Source: Streptomyces huiliensis
GTDB lineage: Bacteria > Actinomycetota > Actinomycetes > Streptomycetales > Streptomycetaceae
Direction: 5' to 3'
Length of the DNA stretch: 37,612 nt
NCBI RefSeq assembly: GCF_020037025.1
Contig: NZ_JAIQLH010000017.1
Span: forward strand, 1-37,612
This document shows positions 1 through 8,678 of this stretch, in pieces (the stretch's first letter is position 1; every line of letters starts with the position of its first letter). Made by a program: the position numbers and the translations under genes. The notes under the pieces were generated by a model. The model did not search any database. It saw only the letters and a program-made list of their open reading frames with translations, and had not been told where the DNA came from.

Positions 1-107
1 CCACGAAGCGCGGTTTCGGGTGTGCGGGGGCACGGCCCCCGCAAGAAACGGGAAGGGGCGGGACCGAGGCACACCCACCCGCGCCGAAAGCGCGAAACAG
101 GCCCCCC

Positions 108-130
108 GGCCCCGCCGGCTCGGCCGGGCC
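108..130 (-). terminator. Stem-loop after the lectin gene
   Basis: Ten-base arms (108-117 and 121-130) pair with one mismatch around a 3-base loop, 5 bases beyond the lectin stop codon. There is no T tract, so it would be a GC-hairpin terminator of the kind common in Streptomyces. The remaining bases 1-107 show no gene. Confidence 0.45.
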
Positions 131-134
131 AAGC

Positions 135-593
135 TCAGACCTTCGTGGTGTACCAGTGCTGCCACGACCCCCCGTTGGGGTCATGCATATTGATCCCGGC
201 CCCGTCCCACGTGTCATCCGCCCGCTGCACCTGAGCGATCTGCCCGTTCAGATCCGTGTGCAGCTCGCGGTTCCAGAAGAACCAGCGCTGGTTGGCGTTG
301 CCGTGACAGTCGCCCACCGCCTGGACGGCCTCGTTGATGCCGCCGTTGCGGACGTCGAGGCAGTGCATGTTCGCGAGGCTGCGGAGCTTCTTGCCGTCCC
401 ACATCCACCACTGCGACGAACCGTTGCCGCAGGTGCGGATCTCGACGTTGTCGCCGTTCACGGTCAGGCACTTGCCACTGCGGTCGTTGCGGATCTCGAA
501 GGCGTCCAGGGCGGAGGCGGGGGTGGCGGCCAGGACCGGCACGGCCGCCGCCAGTCCCAGCGCCAGTGTCCCCGCCACGAGTGCTCGTCTCAT
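135..593 (-). CDS. Secreted ricin-type (beta-trefoil) lectin-domain protein
   Basis: 152 aa from ATG at 593, preceded by a GAGA-type ribosome site. Residues 1-28 are a classic Sec signal peptide (MRR, hydrophobic core, cleavage after ASA). The mature part has three Q-x-W-type motifs (QWW near 61, QRWFF near 102, QHWY near 145) and four Cys that could pair 42/55 and 78/96, as in ricin B-chain carbohydrate-binding repeats. It therefore probably binds glycans outside the cell. It is a stand-alone lectin with no attached glycosidase domain, so the target is unknown. A longer reading frame upstream is Pro/Arg-rich and lacks a signal peptide at its start, so the internal ATG was chosen. Confidence 0.75.
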   Translation of the reverse strand: MRRALVAGTLALGLAAAVPVLAATPASALDAFEIRNDRSGKCLTVNGDNVEIRTCGNGSSQWWMWDGKKLRSLANMHCLDVRNGGINEAVQAVGDCHGNANQRWFFWNRELHTDLNGQIAQVQRADDTWDGAGINMHDPNGGSWQHWYTTKV

Positions 594-817
594 CACGGAC
601 CCGTTTCTCTCATGTGCCCCAGGGACAGCGCCGGACAGCGCTGCCCCGGAGGAAGCGCCGGACGGCGGCTCCCCCGGGCGGCCCCCCTGCCCCGCCGGCC
701 TCCGGCGCGCAAGCGGAACCACCCGACGCAGCATTGCCCGGGCACCCCGAGATCACTCGGCCCACGGGCGGAGTGGCGGCAATGCGCCGCACGCCCCACG
801 CGCCCCGCGGGCACGCC

Positions 818-2233
818 CTAAAGCTCCCGCAACCTCCGCCACACCGCCCGCGCCGCATGATGCCCCGACATCCCGTGCACCCCCGGCCCCGGCGGCGTCG
901 CCGACGAGCAGAGGAACACGGCGGGATGAGCCGTCGCGTAGGGCACCCGCGCGAGCTTGGGCCGGATGAGCAGCCGCAGGCCGGCGACCGAACCGCAGGC
1001 GATGTCGCCGCCGACGTAGTTGGCGTTGCGGGCGGCGAGCACCGGCGGCCCGGCGACGGCCCGGGCCAGCACCAGGTCCCGGAAGCCGGGCGCGAACCGT
1101 TCGATCTGCCGCTCGATCACCTCGGTGGCGTCGCCGCGCCAGCCGTTGGGGACGTGCCCGTACACCCAGAACGTGTGCTTGCCCTCCGGCGCCCGGCCGG
1201 GGTCGATGATGCTGGGCTGGGCGGTGATGAGGAAGGGGACGGAGGGGTCGCGACCATGGACCGCGGCGCTCAGCGCGTCGCGGATCTCCCCGTAAGACGG
1301 ACCCACATGAACGGTCCCGGCGCGGCGCGCGGCCTCGGCCCGCCAGGGCACGGGCCCGGACAGCGCGTAGTCGATCTTGAACGCGGAGGGCCCGTAGCGA
1401 AAGCCCCGGTAGGCGTCGCCGAGCCCGGCGATCCGGGCCAGGGCGGTCGGCGAGGTGTCGAAGAGGTAGGCGCGGGCGGGCGGCAGCTCGTCGAGCCGCC
1501 GCACCTCGAAACCGGTGTGGATCGCGCCGCCGCGCTCGCGCAGGCAGGAGGCCAGGGCGTCGGCGATGCCCTGCGAGCCGCCGCGCGGCACGGGCCAGCC
1601 GCGTTCGTGTGCGGCGAGGGCGAAGATCAGGGCCATGCCGGCCGTTCCGATGCCGGTGAGCGGCGCGATCCCGTGCGCGGCCAGCCCGGCGAACAGCGCC
1701 CGGGCCTTGGCGTCGCGGAACCGCCGCACGTAGACGGCGGCCGGCAGCCCCGCCGACAGCCCGAACCGCGCGTAGCCGACGGGATCGCGGGGCAGCCCGT
1801 CCCACTGGGTGCGCAGGAAGTCCCGGGCGAGGGCGTCCCACTTCCCGTGGAAGGGCTCGACGGCCCGGCGGTACGCGCCCGCGTCGTGCTCCCCGAGGGA
1901 GGCGGCCGTCTCGCCCACGCGCCGTGAGAGGACGGCGGCGGAACCGTCCGGGAACGGATGCGCCATCGGCAGCTCGGGGTGGAGCCACTCCAGACCGTGC
2001 CGGGCGAGCGGCAGGTCCCCGAAGGCAGGAGAGCCGATCCCGAGCGGGTGCACGGCGGAGCACGGGTCGTGGCGGAAGCCGGGGAGGGTGAGCTCCTCGG
2101 TGCGGGCGCCGCCGCCGATACCGTCGGCCGCCTCGAAGACCTCGACGGACAGGCCGCGGCGGGCCAGTTCCACGGCGGCCGTCAGCCCGTTGGGGCCGGA
2201 CCCTACGACGACGGCGTCGAGCATGGTGGACAC
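818..2233 (-). CDS. Phytoene-desaturase-like FAD-dependent oxidoreductase (COG1233 type)
   Basis: 471 aa from GTG at 2233, well spaced from an AGGGGAG site; an in-frame ATG three codons later is the alternative. The N-terminus has the Rossmann dinucleotide-binding motif VVGSGPNG (about 9-16), an acidic residue closing the second beta strand (FEAADG) and the GG-x-R region of flavin amine-oxidase/CrtI folds. The C-terminus has the flavin-contacting GMSGHHAAR segment. The family includes carotenoid desaturases and isomerases, but no phytoene synthase or other carotenoid gene is nearby, so the substrate is open. It starts 52 bases after the phosphatase gene and probably shares its transcript. Confidence 0.8.
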   Translation of the reverse strand: MSTMLDAVVVGSGPNGLTAAVELARRGLSVEVFEAADGIGGGARTEELTLPGFRHDPCSAVHPLGIGSPAFGDLPLARHGLEWLHPELPMAHPFPDGSAAVLSRRVGETAASLGEHDAGAYRRAVEPFHGKWDALARDFLRTQWDGLPRDPVGYARFGLSAGLPAAVYVRRFRDAKARALFAGLAAHGIAPLTGIGTAGMALIFALAAHERGWPVPRGGSQGIADALASCLRERGGAIHTGFEVRRLDELPPARAYLFDTSPTALARIAGLGDAYRGFRYGPSAFKIDYALSGPVPWRAEAARRAGTVHVGPSYGEIRDALSAAVHGRDPSVPFLITAQPSIIDPGRAPEGKHTFWVYGHVPNGWRGDATEVIERQIERFAPGFRDLVLARAVAGPPVLAARNANYVGGDIACGSVAGLRLLIRPKLARVPYATAHPAVFLCSSATPPGPGVHGMSGHHAARAVWRRLREL

Positions 2234-2285
2234 CGGCGGAACTCCCCTCGTGAACGGCCGGGACGGCCGGACCCGGCGGCCCCGC

Positions 2286-3107
2286 TCAGGCCGCCAGCAG
2301 GCCCAGAATACGTGCGAGCGTCCCCGCGTCCCGCGCGGCGGAGAACGGCATCGTGTTGCCGCCGCCGATCCGGAACGGCTCCCCCGCCACCGTCCCGCTC
2401 GCCCCGCCCGCCTCGACGACGAGCAGCAGCCCGGCGGCGTGGTCCCAGGCGTTGGGCCACGAGAAGGCGACCGCGTCGATCTCGCCGCGCGCCACGTTCA
2501 GGTACTCCAGCCCTGCCGAACCGCACGGCCGCGTCGCCACCCCGGGCGTGTCGAGCCGCGCGAGCAGGCGCTTCTCGTCGTCGGTGGTGAAGTCGTAGTG
2601 CGATATCGCCACCCGCAGCTCCGCGCCGGGCGCGGCGGGCCCGGGCCGCAGCGGCTCGCCGCCGAGGAAGGCGCCCGCGCCCCGGCGGGCCGTCGCCATC
2701 AGGTCCAGCGCGGGGGCGTACGTCCAGGAGGCGAGCAGCTCACCCCGGTGCGCGAGGCAGACGAGCGTGGCGAACCCGGGGTCGCCGTGCACGAACTGCC
2801 GGGTGCCGTCGACCGGGTCCACGATCCACACCGGATCGTCGCCGCGCAGCGCGTCGAGCACCGCCGGATCCGCGTGCACGGCCTCCTCCCCGACCACCCG
2901 CGACCCGGGCAGCAGCACGGTGAGCGCGGCCGTCAGGTGCTCCTCGGCCATCCGGTCGGCCACCGTCACCAGGTCGTGCGGCCCCTTCTTCTCGACGATC
3001 TCGTGGGCGGCGAGCTGCCGGAACCGCGGCATGATCTCGGCCGCGGCGGCCTTGCGCACCGCTTCCTCGACGTCGGTCAGGTCCCCTGCGAGAAAATCAT
3101 CGATCAT
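2286..3107 (-). CDS. Inositol monophosphatase family phosphatase
   Basis: 273 aa from ATG at 3107 (MIDDFL). The Mg2+-dependent phosphatase signature is complete: GEE at 73-75, the metal-binding DPVDGT at 97-102, and WDHAAG at 221-226. Members hydrolyse inositol-1-phosphate, histidinol phosphate, fructose-1,6-bisphosphate or PAP. The sequence alone does not decide among these; the histidinol-phosphatase (HisN-like) branch is plausible. It is soluble, with no signal peptide. The open frame extends upstream to 3248, but that stretch is Arg/Pro-rich with no conserved start, so the internal ATG is preferred. The FAD oxidoreductase follows after 52 bases. Confidence 0.85.
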   Translation of the reverse strand: MIDDFLAGDLTDVEEAVRKAAAAEIMPRFRQLAAHEIVEKKGPHDLVTVADRMAEEHLTAALTVLLPGSRVVGEEAVHADPAVLDALRGDDPVWIVDPVDGTRQFVHGDPGFATLVCLAHRGELLASWTYAPALDLMATARRGAGAFLGGEPLRPGPAAPGAELRVAISHYDFTTDDEKRLLARLDTPGVATRPCGSAGLEYLNVARGEIDAVAFSWPNAWDHAAGLLLVVEAGGASGTVAGEPFRIGGGNTMPFSAARDAGTLARILGLLAA

Positions 3108-3296
3108 ACGCCCATCGAACCATGCCCCACCGACAACCGGGGGCGGGGAGGTGGCCACGGGCCGACGGCGAGGTGAACGCGGCGCGGCGGAGGAGCCGCC
3201 GACACCCCGCGGAAACACGCGATCCGCCCTGGCCGGCCTCTTCGTCACCGACAGAGCGGATCACGGGAAACGCGCACGAGAAACTCACGCGAGAAC

Positions 3297-3779
3297 TCAC
3301 ATGAGGCAGAAGAGGTTCGACGCGTCGATCGGCTTCTTGTGCTTCTTCAAGGCCCAGTACCAGACGTCTCCCTGCACCCCGAAGCAGAGCTTCTCCCCGT
3401 AGAACCCGAGCGTCAGATCGGCACCGGCCACCGATATGGCCGGGTGGATCGTGATGCTGCTGTTGAAACGGGAGAGCTCGAAGCCCGAGGTCTGCAGCCC
3501 GTAGCCGAAGACCGTGGGCTGGACCTCCACCTTCGCGTGCCAGTCCGCACCGGTCTGCGCGTCCACCGTGACCTTCAGGACGAGAACGCGCGGGACGATG
3601 GTGAGGTGGTACTCCTTGTGGATGTCGACCCCGACCCGGGTCCCGGGCTCGGCCCTCGCGACTTCCACGAAGCGAGGCTCGGGGTGCTCCGCGACGGCGG
3701 CCTCGTACTTCTTCACGAGGTCGGAGACGTCCTCCCCGACCCATTCGGCCACCGGACGCAGTTCGTCGGTGAGATTCAT
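3297..3779 (-). CDS. Hypothetical protein, 160 aa
   Basis: I do not recognise this protein. The ATG at 3779 (MNLTDE) follows a GAGGTGG site, somewhat far upstream. Residues 1-45 look helical and acidic. Residues 55-140 alternate hydrophobic and polar residues, as in a beta-rich domain (HLTIVPRVLVLKV, then VFGYGLQTSGF). The tail is basic (KKHKK near 145-149) and ends NLFCLM. There is no signal peptide or membrane segment. Codon use is less GC-biased than in its neighbours, consistent with acquired DNA. Residues 57-66 include HLTIVPRVLV, with no known catalytic motif. It stands alone: the phosphatase downstream is 189 bases away. Confidence 0.6.
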   Translation of the reverse strand: MNLTDELRPVAEWVGEDVSDLVKKYEAAVAEHPEPRFVEVARAEPGTRVGVDIHKEYHLTIVPRVLVLKVTVDAQTGADWHAKVEVQPTVFGYGLQTSGFELSRFNSSITIHPAISVAGADLTLGFYGEKLCFGVQGDVWYWALKKHKKPIDASNLFCLM

Positions 3780-4613
3780 TGTTTCAGCCACCTCTGAAAT
3801 CCCCTTCAGACGTGATGAGCACCCCGGATGTCCGGCGGCGCCTGCTCGGCACGGCAGGGAACATATCTGCCGAATCCCGCAAACAATGAGGCGAAAAACC
3901 GCCACATCCAAGGCGTTACCGGACGACACCCAAGTGAAAGGCGGGTCATACGTAAACCGGACCGACCCTCGGGCGAACGCCACCGACCGGACTCGACCTC
4001 GATGGCGATTTTGGGTGTCCACTCGTTGGGACCGGCGAGCGCAGTGGGGACCGGCGCCACTTCGACCAGCACGACAGCCGCGCCCAAAACCGGCGACCTG
4101 CCCGTTCGGGACGCACTGGACTGCCCGGTTGTGACTGTCTGCACGAGGATGGCTTCGCCTACGTCCCGATGGATCGACAAGCACCAGTTGCCCACCCGGA
4201 CCGCACGGCGCCCTACACCACCTACGCGCCCCCAAATGCTCAGGTGGTTGCTTCCTGCTCGATCCGATCGGGCACGCCGCCCCTGGAACCTCTCCCGGCC
4301 ACCCCGTCTACGCACTACGCACTGGCCGCCCAGCGCTGGCGCTTCCCACCTGCGTGCCCTGACCGCCGGTGATCTCGACACCTTCACCAAGGGCGTGCTG
4401 CACCCCGAGGACGCGCACATCTGCGAGGCGGGCCTCCACCGCTACTGGCGGGTGATGGCCGAGCACTTGCCGCCGGAGTCGGCGACGACGACGGCCCTGC
4501 ACAACACCGCCCCGCCGACGCACTGGACAAGCGGGCACGCACGGCCGACCGGCGTCGGCCCGCCGGCCGCAGGCCCACCTGTTACTCCCAGACCATCGCT
4601 TCGCGGATGCCGT
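3780..4613. other. 834-base gap with no intact gene
   Basis: No reading frame here has both a credible start and coding-like composition throughout. The part next to 3779 should hold the promoter of the 160-aa protein. Around 4340-4620 the plus strand has coding-like codon use in shifting frames (see the remnant). The lower GC and broken frames suggest decayed accessory DNA. Confidence 0.5.
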
Positions 4614-4620
4614 CTACCCC
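4340..4620 (+). pseudogene. Decayed coding fragment of unknown family
   Basis: From about 4346 the plus-strand frame reads HLRALTAGDLDTFTKGV and continues to about 4500 with over 80% G/C at third positions, then loses bias. From about 4515 another frame (ADALDKRARTADRRRP) takes over with good bias. There is no start, ribosome site or flanking domain. This looks like part of a gene broken by a frameshift and truncated at both ends. I could not assign a family; a transposase or integrase fragment is possible but unproven. Confidence 0.3.
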
Positions 4621-4952
4621 GGGGAGATGGCGTCGATGATGATGTCGTCAACGTAGAAGGCACATTTGGAGTCGGACTTGGACTCCTTGGTGCCACCGGT
4701 GGCGTTGTTCTGCCACGTTCCGTAGTACGTGAAGCCCAGGTAGCACTTGACCTTGGCTCGCCAGTTGACGTTCATGGTCCCGGTGCAGCTCAGTGCCCCG
4801 TTCCACGCCGCGTCTGCGGTAGCGAGGCAGTCCAGACTGCCGTAGCGGAACCGCTCGCCCGGTTTGACGGCTGAAGCGGGAGGAGCCAAGAGCACCATGG
4901 TCGCGGCGAGTACGGCGCTGACACCGGCGAGCTTTCGGGCAGTCTTGCGCAT
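4614..4952 (-). CDS. Small secreted protein with four cysteines
   Basis: 112 aa from ATG at 4952, with an excellent ribosome site (AAAGGAGAC, 5 bases away). Residues 1-28 are a Sec signal peptide (MRKTARK, hydrophobic stretch, cleavage after PASA). The mature domain is about 84 aa with Cys at 42, 56, 70 and 97, probably two disulfides, and is rich in Trp, Tyr and Asn (FTYYGTWQNN). No enzyme motif is visible. Small secreted beta proteins of this kind are common in Streptomyces; binding, inhibitor or surface roles are all possible. The longer upstream reading frame lacks a signal sequence and was rejected as the start. Confidence 0.7.
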   Translation of the reverse strand: MRKTARKLAGVSAVLAATMVLLAPPASAVKPGERFRYGSLDCLATADAAWNGALSCTGTMNVNWRAKVKCYLGFTYYGTWQNNATGGTKESKSDSKCAFYVDDIIIDAISPG

Positions 4953-5375
4953 GCCGTCTCCTTTGCTGGGTGACGTTCCCTGTGAGTGTCGACGCGGACA
5001 CCTCACCCCGACTGCAACATGCCGACCCATTCTCCCGGTTGACTCGATGGGACAGCGAAGAGTCGATTCCAAACCACCCGACCGGGGGCTGTGGTGCCTG
5101 ACTCATCGAACGCGCCCTCATAGCGGCGGCGAAGACGAGAGCAGGGCACCGTGGCCCTCGCCGCGCTCCCGCCCACGATCACTCAAGGGCATTCCGCACT
5201 GACGCCTCCCGCTCGCCCCGAACCCACGGGTTCTCCGCGCCGGGACCACCGCCGTCGGTCCCGCAATGCCGCGCCCCGGCCGTCGACCATGCGGCGGAGC
5301 ACGAGGCCCCACCACGTACCGTGGCTGTATCTGCCACTGGGACCGGCCCGGCGGCACGTTTCAGGAGGGTACGCC
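4953..5375. other. Divergent intergenic region, 423 bases
   Basis: This stretch separates two divergent genes and should hold both promoters. Visible structures are the inverted repeat GTGTC-GACGCG-GACAC (4986-5001) in the leader of the secreted protein and the 13-base palindrome CCACGTACCGTGG (5312-5324) about 50 bases before the lipoate ligase start. No gene is supported here. Confidence 0.45.
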
Positions 5376-6431
5376 GTGCACGGTGAGTACAAGGTGCCGG
5401 GCGGCAAGCTCGTCGTCGTGGACCTGGAGGTACGGGACGGGGTGCTGCGCGACGTCCGGGTGGCCGGGGACTTCTTCCTCGAACCGGACGAGGCGCTGTT
5501 CGAGATCAACCGGGCGCTGGAGGGCGCGGGCGCCGAGCTGTCCGCGCAGGAGATCGCCGCCCGCGTCGACGCGGCGCTCCCGGAGGGGACGGTGATGTTC
5601 GGCCTCACCTCCGAGGCCGTGGGCGTCGCGGTCCGCCGGGCCCTGGCGAACGCCACGGACTGGCACCACTACGACTGGCAGCTCATCCACGACGGCCCCC
5701 AGTCCCCCGCCCTCCACATGGCCCTGGACGAGGTCCTGACCGCCGAGGTCGCCGCGGGCCGCCGCCCGCCGACGCTGCGGGTGTGGGAGTGGGGTTCCCC
5801 GGCCGTGGTCATCGGCAGCTTCCAGTCGCTCCGCAACGAGGTCGACGCGGAGGGCGCCGCCCGGCACGACATCACGGTCGTCCGCCGCATCTCGGGCGGT
5901 GGCGCCATGTTCATCGAGCCCGGCAACACGATCACGTACTCCCTCTGCGTCCCCGACGCCCTCGTCCAGGGCCTCTCCTTCGCGGACAGCTACGCCTACC
6001 TCGACGACTGGGTCCTCGGCGCCCTGGAGGAGATGGGCGTCAAGGCCTGGTACCAGCCGCTCAACGACATCGCGACCGAGGCCGGCAAGATCGCAGGTGC
6101 GGCCCAGAAGCGGGTCGTCTCCGGCGACGGTGCCGTCCTGCACCACGTGACGATGGCCTACGACATCGACGCCGACAAGATGCTCGACGTCCTCCGCATC
6201 GGCCGCGAGAAGCTCTCCGACAAGGGCACCAAGAGCGCCAAGAAGCGCGTCGACCCCCTCCGCCGCCAGACCGGCCTCTCCCGCGCCACGGTCATCGACC
6301 GCATGATCGACTCCTTCCGCGGCCGCTACGGCCTGGCGGCGGGGTCGGTGACGGAGGAGGAGATGGCCCGCGCGGTCGAACTCGCGGAGACGAAGTTCTC
6401 GTCCGACGAGTGGACGGCGCGGGTGCCGTAG
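5376..6431 (+). CDS. lplA: Lipoate-protein ligase A family protein
   Basis: 351 aa from GTG at 5376, six bases after a strong AGGAGGG site; the open frame upstream is Pro/Arg-rich noise. The catalytic domain (about 97-330) has the hallmark RRISGGGAMF (170-179) and the NDIATEAGKIAGAAQ segment with the conserved Lys (K238) that contacts lipoyl-AMP. It should adenylate lipoate or octanoate and transfer it to the lipoyl domains of 2-oxoacid dehydrogenases or GcvH in the cytoplasm. Residues 1-95 resemble the small accessory domain that sits at the C-terminus of E. coli LplA, so the domain order is reversed, as in other split or permuted ligases. No lipA or lipB is adjacent. It converges on ccsB. 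Confidence 0.85.
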   Translation: MHGEYKVPGGKLVVVDLEVRDGVLRDVRVAGDFFLEPDEALFEINRALEGAGAELSAQEIAARVDAALPEGTVMFGLTSEAVGVAVRRALANATDWHHYDWQLIHDGPQSPALHMALDEVLTAEVAAGRRPPTLRVWEWGSPAVVIGSFQSLRNEVDAEGAARHDITVVRRISGGGAMFIEPGNTITYSLCVPDALVQGLSFADSYAYLDDWVLGALEEMGVKAWYQPLNDIATEAGKIAGAAQKRVVSGDGAVLHHVTMAYDIDADKMLDVLRIGREKLSDKGTKSAKKRVDPLRRQTGLSRATVIDRMIDSFRGRYGLAAGSVTEEEMARAVELAETKFSSDEWTARVP

Positions 6432-6465
6432 GGAGCGGAGGGGCGGCCGGCACGGTGTCCCGGTC

Positions 6466-7551
6466 TCAGACGCCCGAGTAGGCGTGCAGGCTGTTGAAGA
6501 AGATGTTCACTCCGTAGTAGTTGAACAAGTAGCAGCCGAACGCGGCCAGCCCCAGCCAGGCGGCTTTCCGCCCACGCCAGCCCGCCGTGGCGCGGGCGTG
6601 GAGGTAACTCGCGTAGGCGACCCAGGTGATGAGCGTCCAGATCTCCTTGGCGTCCCAGCCCCAGTAGCGTCCCCAGGCCGCCTCGGCCCAGATCGCCCCG
6701 GCGATGAGCGTGAAGGTCCAGAGCGGGAAGACCAGGGCGTTGACGCGGTAGGCGGACTTGTCGAGGGAGGAGGCCGCGGGCATCCGCTGCAGGACGGAGG
6801 CCGCGACACGGCCGGGGCGGCGGGCGCCCTCGCCGGTCAGCTTCGTCTCGTAGCGGTCGCGGAAGAGGTAGAGCAGAGTGCTGATCGCGCCGAGGTAGAG
6901 GAACGCGCCGCAGAGGATGGCGCAACTGACGTGGATGTAGAGCCAGTACGAGTGGAGGGCCGGGACGAGCTGGTCGCTGTCGGTGTACAGGACGGAGACG
7001 GCCAGCCCCAGATCCAGCAGCACCGTGGTGACCAGGGGGAGCCCCATCCACCGGACGTTCCTGCCCAGCCCGAGGAACAGGAGGTAGCCGCCGGTCACGA
7101 CCATGCCGAAGGTCGTGGAGTACTCGTACATGTTGGCCCAGGGCGCCCGTTCCACGGACAGGGCGCGGGCGAGGACCCCGCCGAGGTGCAGCAGGAAGGC
7201 CAGGACGGTCAGCGACACGGCGATCCTGCCGTAGAGGTCGCCGCGCGCCGAACCCCCGGACGCGCCGGGGCCGTCGGGCATGTCGGGACGTTCCCCGTCG
7301 GCACGCGTGACGACCACAGGCCGCTCCAGGACGGCCGTTCCGCCGCTCTGCCGGACGGCCGGGGGCGCGGCGCCGGGCGCGCCCGCCCGGACCGTGAGGG
7401 AGGCCGCCGTGCGGCCCACCCTGCTGCGGCTTCCCAGCACCCACTCCGCCAGGTGGGCGAAAAAGGCCAGGGTGTACACCGCCATCGCCGAATACACCAG
7501 CGTGTTGCTGAGATTGGCGAGACTCTCATGATTCGCGGCGGCCAGCGTCAC
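6466..7551 (-). CDS. ccsB: Cytochrome c biogenesis protein CcsB/ResC
   Basis: 361 aa from GTG at 7551, seven bases after GAGGGAG. It is an integral membrane protein with about eight predicted spans and the haem-handling tryptophan-rich motif WGRYWGWDAKEIW near residue 290, typical of CcsB/CcsA/CcmC. It works with ResB (Ccs1) in System II haem delivery and attachment to apocytochromes c outside the membrane. After the first span there is a hydrophilic insert (about 40-105, Arg/Pro/Gly-rich) before the second. In most actinobacteria ccsB follows resA, ccdA and resB; here it stands alone, with the other genes absent on both sides. Confidence 0.88.
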   Translation of the reverse strand: MTLAAANHESLANLSNTLVYSAMAVYTLAFFAHLAEWVLGSRSRVGRTAASLTVRAGAPGAAPPAVRQSGGTAVLERPVVVTRADGERPDMPDGPGASGGSARGDLYGRIAVSLTVLAFLLHLGGVLARALSVERAPWANMYEYSTTFGMVVTGGYLLFLGLGRNVRWMGLPLVTTVLLDLGLAVSVLYTDSDQLVPALHSYWLYIHVSCAILCGAFLYLGAISTLLYLFRDRYETKLTGEGARRPGRVAASVLQRMPAASSLDKSAYRVNALVFPLWTFTLIAGAIWAEAAWGRYWGWDAKEIWTLITWVAYASYLHARATAGWRGRKAAWLGLAAFGCYLFNYYGVNIFFNSLHAYSGV

Positions 7552-7920
7552 GCTGCGACTCCCTCGGTACGGACCGGATGGATCACCAGAAGATGGTTGC
7601 GCACGCGCAGCAGTGTGGCACGCTCGAATTGACGATCTTCAGCGCCCCCGGACCGGCCCTTCCGCCCCGTCAGCACGGTCGGCCCCGCCGTCCGCGCACG
7701 CCGGCCGTTCCCATTTCCCGCCACCCGCACCGGCATTGGTTTTTCCGCGGCCCGGGCGGAGAATCCGGCCACTCCTGTCCGGCGTGGTCCGTGCGGGGAG
7801 CGGCGGGTCACCTCGGCGTTTCACCGGAGCCGCCACATCTCGCACTTGGCCGGTTTGCCGGTTGTCGGCCTCAAGGGCCGAAATTAGGGTCACTTTCCTG
7901 ACTCCGGGGAAAGGCAGGTC
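7552..7920. other. Divergent gap between ccsB and the lasso cluster
   Basis: 369 bases with no supported gene. The side next to 7551 holds the ccsB promoter. The side next to 7921 holds the cluster promoter listed separately. I searched both strands for a second small precursor gene with a Tyr-x-x-Pro leader and saw none. Confidence 0.5.
7862..7890 (+). promoter_or_regulatory. Promoter of the lasso B1-B2-D genes with internal palindrome
   Basis: TTGTCG (7862-7867) and TAGGGT (7885-7890) are spaced by exactly 17 bases, a good match to the actinobacterial housekeeping sigma consensus, 30 bases before the B1 start. Inside the spacer is the inverted repeat TCGGCC-TCAAG-GGCCGA (7865-7881), well placed for a repressor. 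No regulator gene lies in the cluster. Confidence 0.5.
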
Positions 7921-8190
7921 ATGGCCGTTCGCCTTCAGGACCACGTTTCCGTGACGAAAGTGGAAGGAGGTTCTGTCATTCTGGACGAACGCAGCGGCCG
8001 TTATTGGCAGATCAACTCCTCCGCCGGAACCGCTCTCGACGCGCTGCTCGGCGGCGGTGACGCCGAAGCCGCCGCCGAGGCCCTGGTCCGTCGCTACGAG
8101 GTGGATTCCGCACAGGCCCGGGCCGATGTGAAAGCGCTTCTCTCCGCGCTGCGTTCGGCGTCCCTGGTGGAAGAGCGGACGGAAGCGTGA
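7921..8190 (+). CDS. Lasso peptide biosynthesis B1 protein (PqqD-like RiPP recognition element)
   Basis: 89 aa, ATG at 7921 after AAAGGCAGG. The sequence matches the PqqD/RRE fold: an N-terminal beta hairpin (VEGGSVILDERSGRYWQIN, about 14-32), followed by helices (about 46-85). In lasso systems this domain binds the leader peptide through its Tyr-x-x-Pro motif and presents the precursor to the B2 protease. The precursor in this cluster has that motif. Its stop overlaps the B2 start by GTGA, so the two subunits of the split leader peptidase are translationally coupled. Confidence 0.9.
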   Translation: MAVRLQDHVSVTKVEGGSVILDERSGRYWQINSSAGTALDALLGGGDAEAAAEALVRRYEVDSAQARADVKALLSALRSASLVEERTEA

Positions 8191-8678
8191 GCACTCCCGA
8201 AGCCTTGGCCGTGCGCGACGCCCTCCCCTTCCGCCGCAAGCTGCTCGTCGCCCCGGTCGTCCTGCTCGCCCGGGGCCTAGCGCGCCTACCTCCACGGCAC
8301 TTGAGAGCCGTCATGACGGCGATCCGCGGCGACGCTCCGGCGGCAGGCGCCGAACAGGCGCTGCGCGCACGCCGGGACGTGACCTCGACGAGCCTCTACT
8401 GTGCCGGAGAAGGGTGCCTGCCGCGGTCCATCGCCACGGCACTGTTGTGCCGCGTGCGCGGCTGCTGGCCGACGTGGTGCGTGGGAGCTCGGCTGGAACC
8501 CTTTCTGGCGCACGCGTGGGTGGAAGCGGAAGGCCGGCCGGTCGGCGAGCCGTTCGAGGACGGCTATCTCGGCACCCTCTTCTCCGTCGCCCCCGTCGCC
8601 ACAGTCACCCCCACCACCCCAGTCACCCCTGCCGCCCCAGCCGCCCCAGCCGCCGTCCGGCGAAGGAACGTCCCGTGA
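8187..8678 (+). CDS. Lasso peptide biosynthesis B2 protein (leader Cys protease)
   Basis: 163 aa from GTG at 8187, overlapping the B1 stop. It is a transglutaminase-like cysteine protease of the microcin J25 McjB family. Cys77 in GCLPRSIATALL is the expected nucleophile, and His109 in AHAWVEAEGRPVGEP the general base, with the acidic partner following. It cuts the leader from the precursor in an ATP-dependent complex with B1 and the cyclase. The C-terminal 30 residues are a low-complexity Pro/Ala/Thr/Val tail encoded by short C-rich repeats, which homologues are not expected to need. The stop overlaps the start of the transporter gene. Confidence 0.9.
   Translation: MSTPEALAVRDALPFRRKLLVAPVVLLARGLARLPPRHLRAVMTAIRGDAPAAGAEQALRARRDVTSTSLYCAGEGCLPRSIATALLCRVRGCWPTWCVGARLEPFLAHAWVEAEGRPVGEPFEDGYLGTLFSVAPVATVTPTTPVTPAAPAAPAAVRRRNVP

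Noticed and set aside
753..2063. A 436-codon frame inside the FAD oxidoreductase gene
   Set aside because: Arg/Ala-rich shadow in another frame of the same strand; the true gene has complete flavin motifs.
818..2233. A carotenoid biosynthesis assignment for the FAD oxidoreductase
   Set aside because: No phytoene synthase, prenyl synthase or cyclase gene nearby; COG1233 members act on several substrates.
4000..4110. DUF397-like stretch on the minus strand (VEVAPVPTALAG)
   Set aside because: Only a few residues resemble the DUF397 block; the following sequence diverges, the frame has no start or end that fits, and the usual helix-turn-helix partner is absent.
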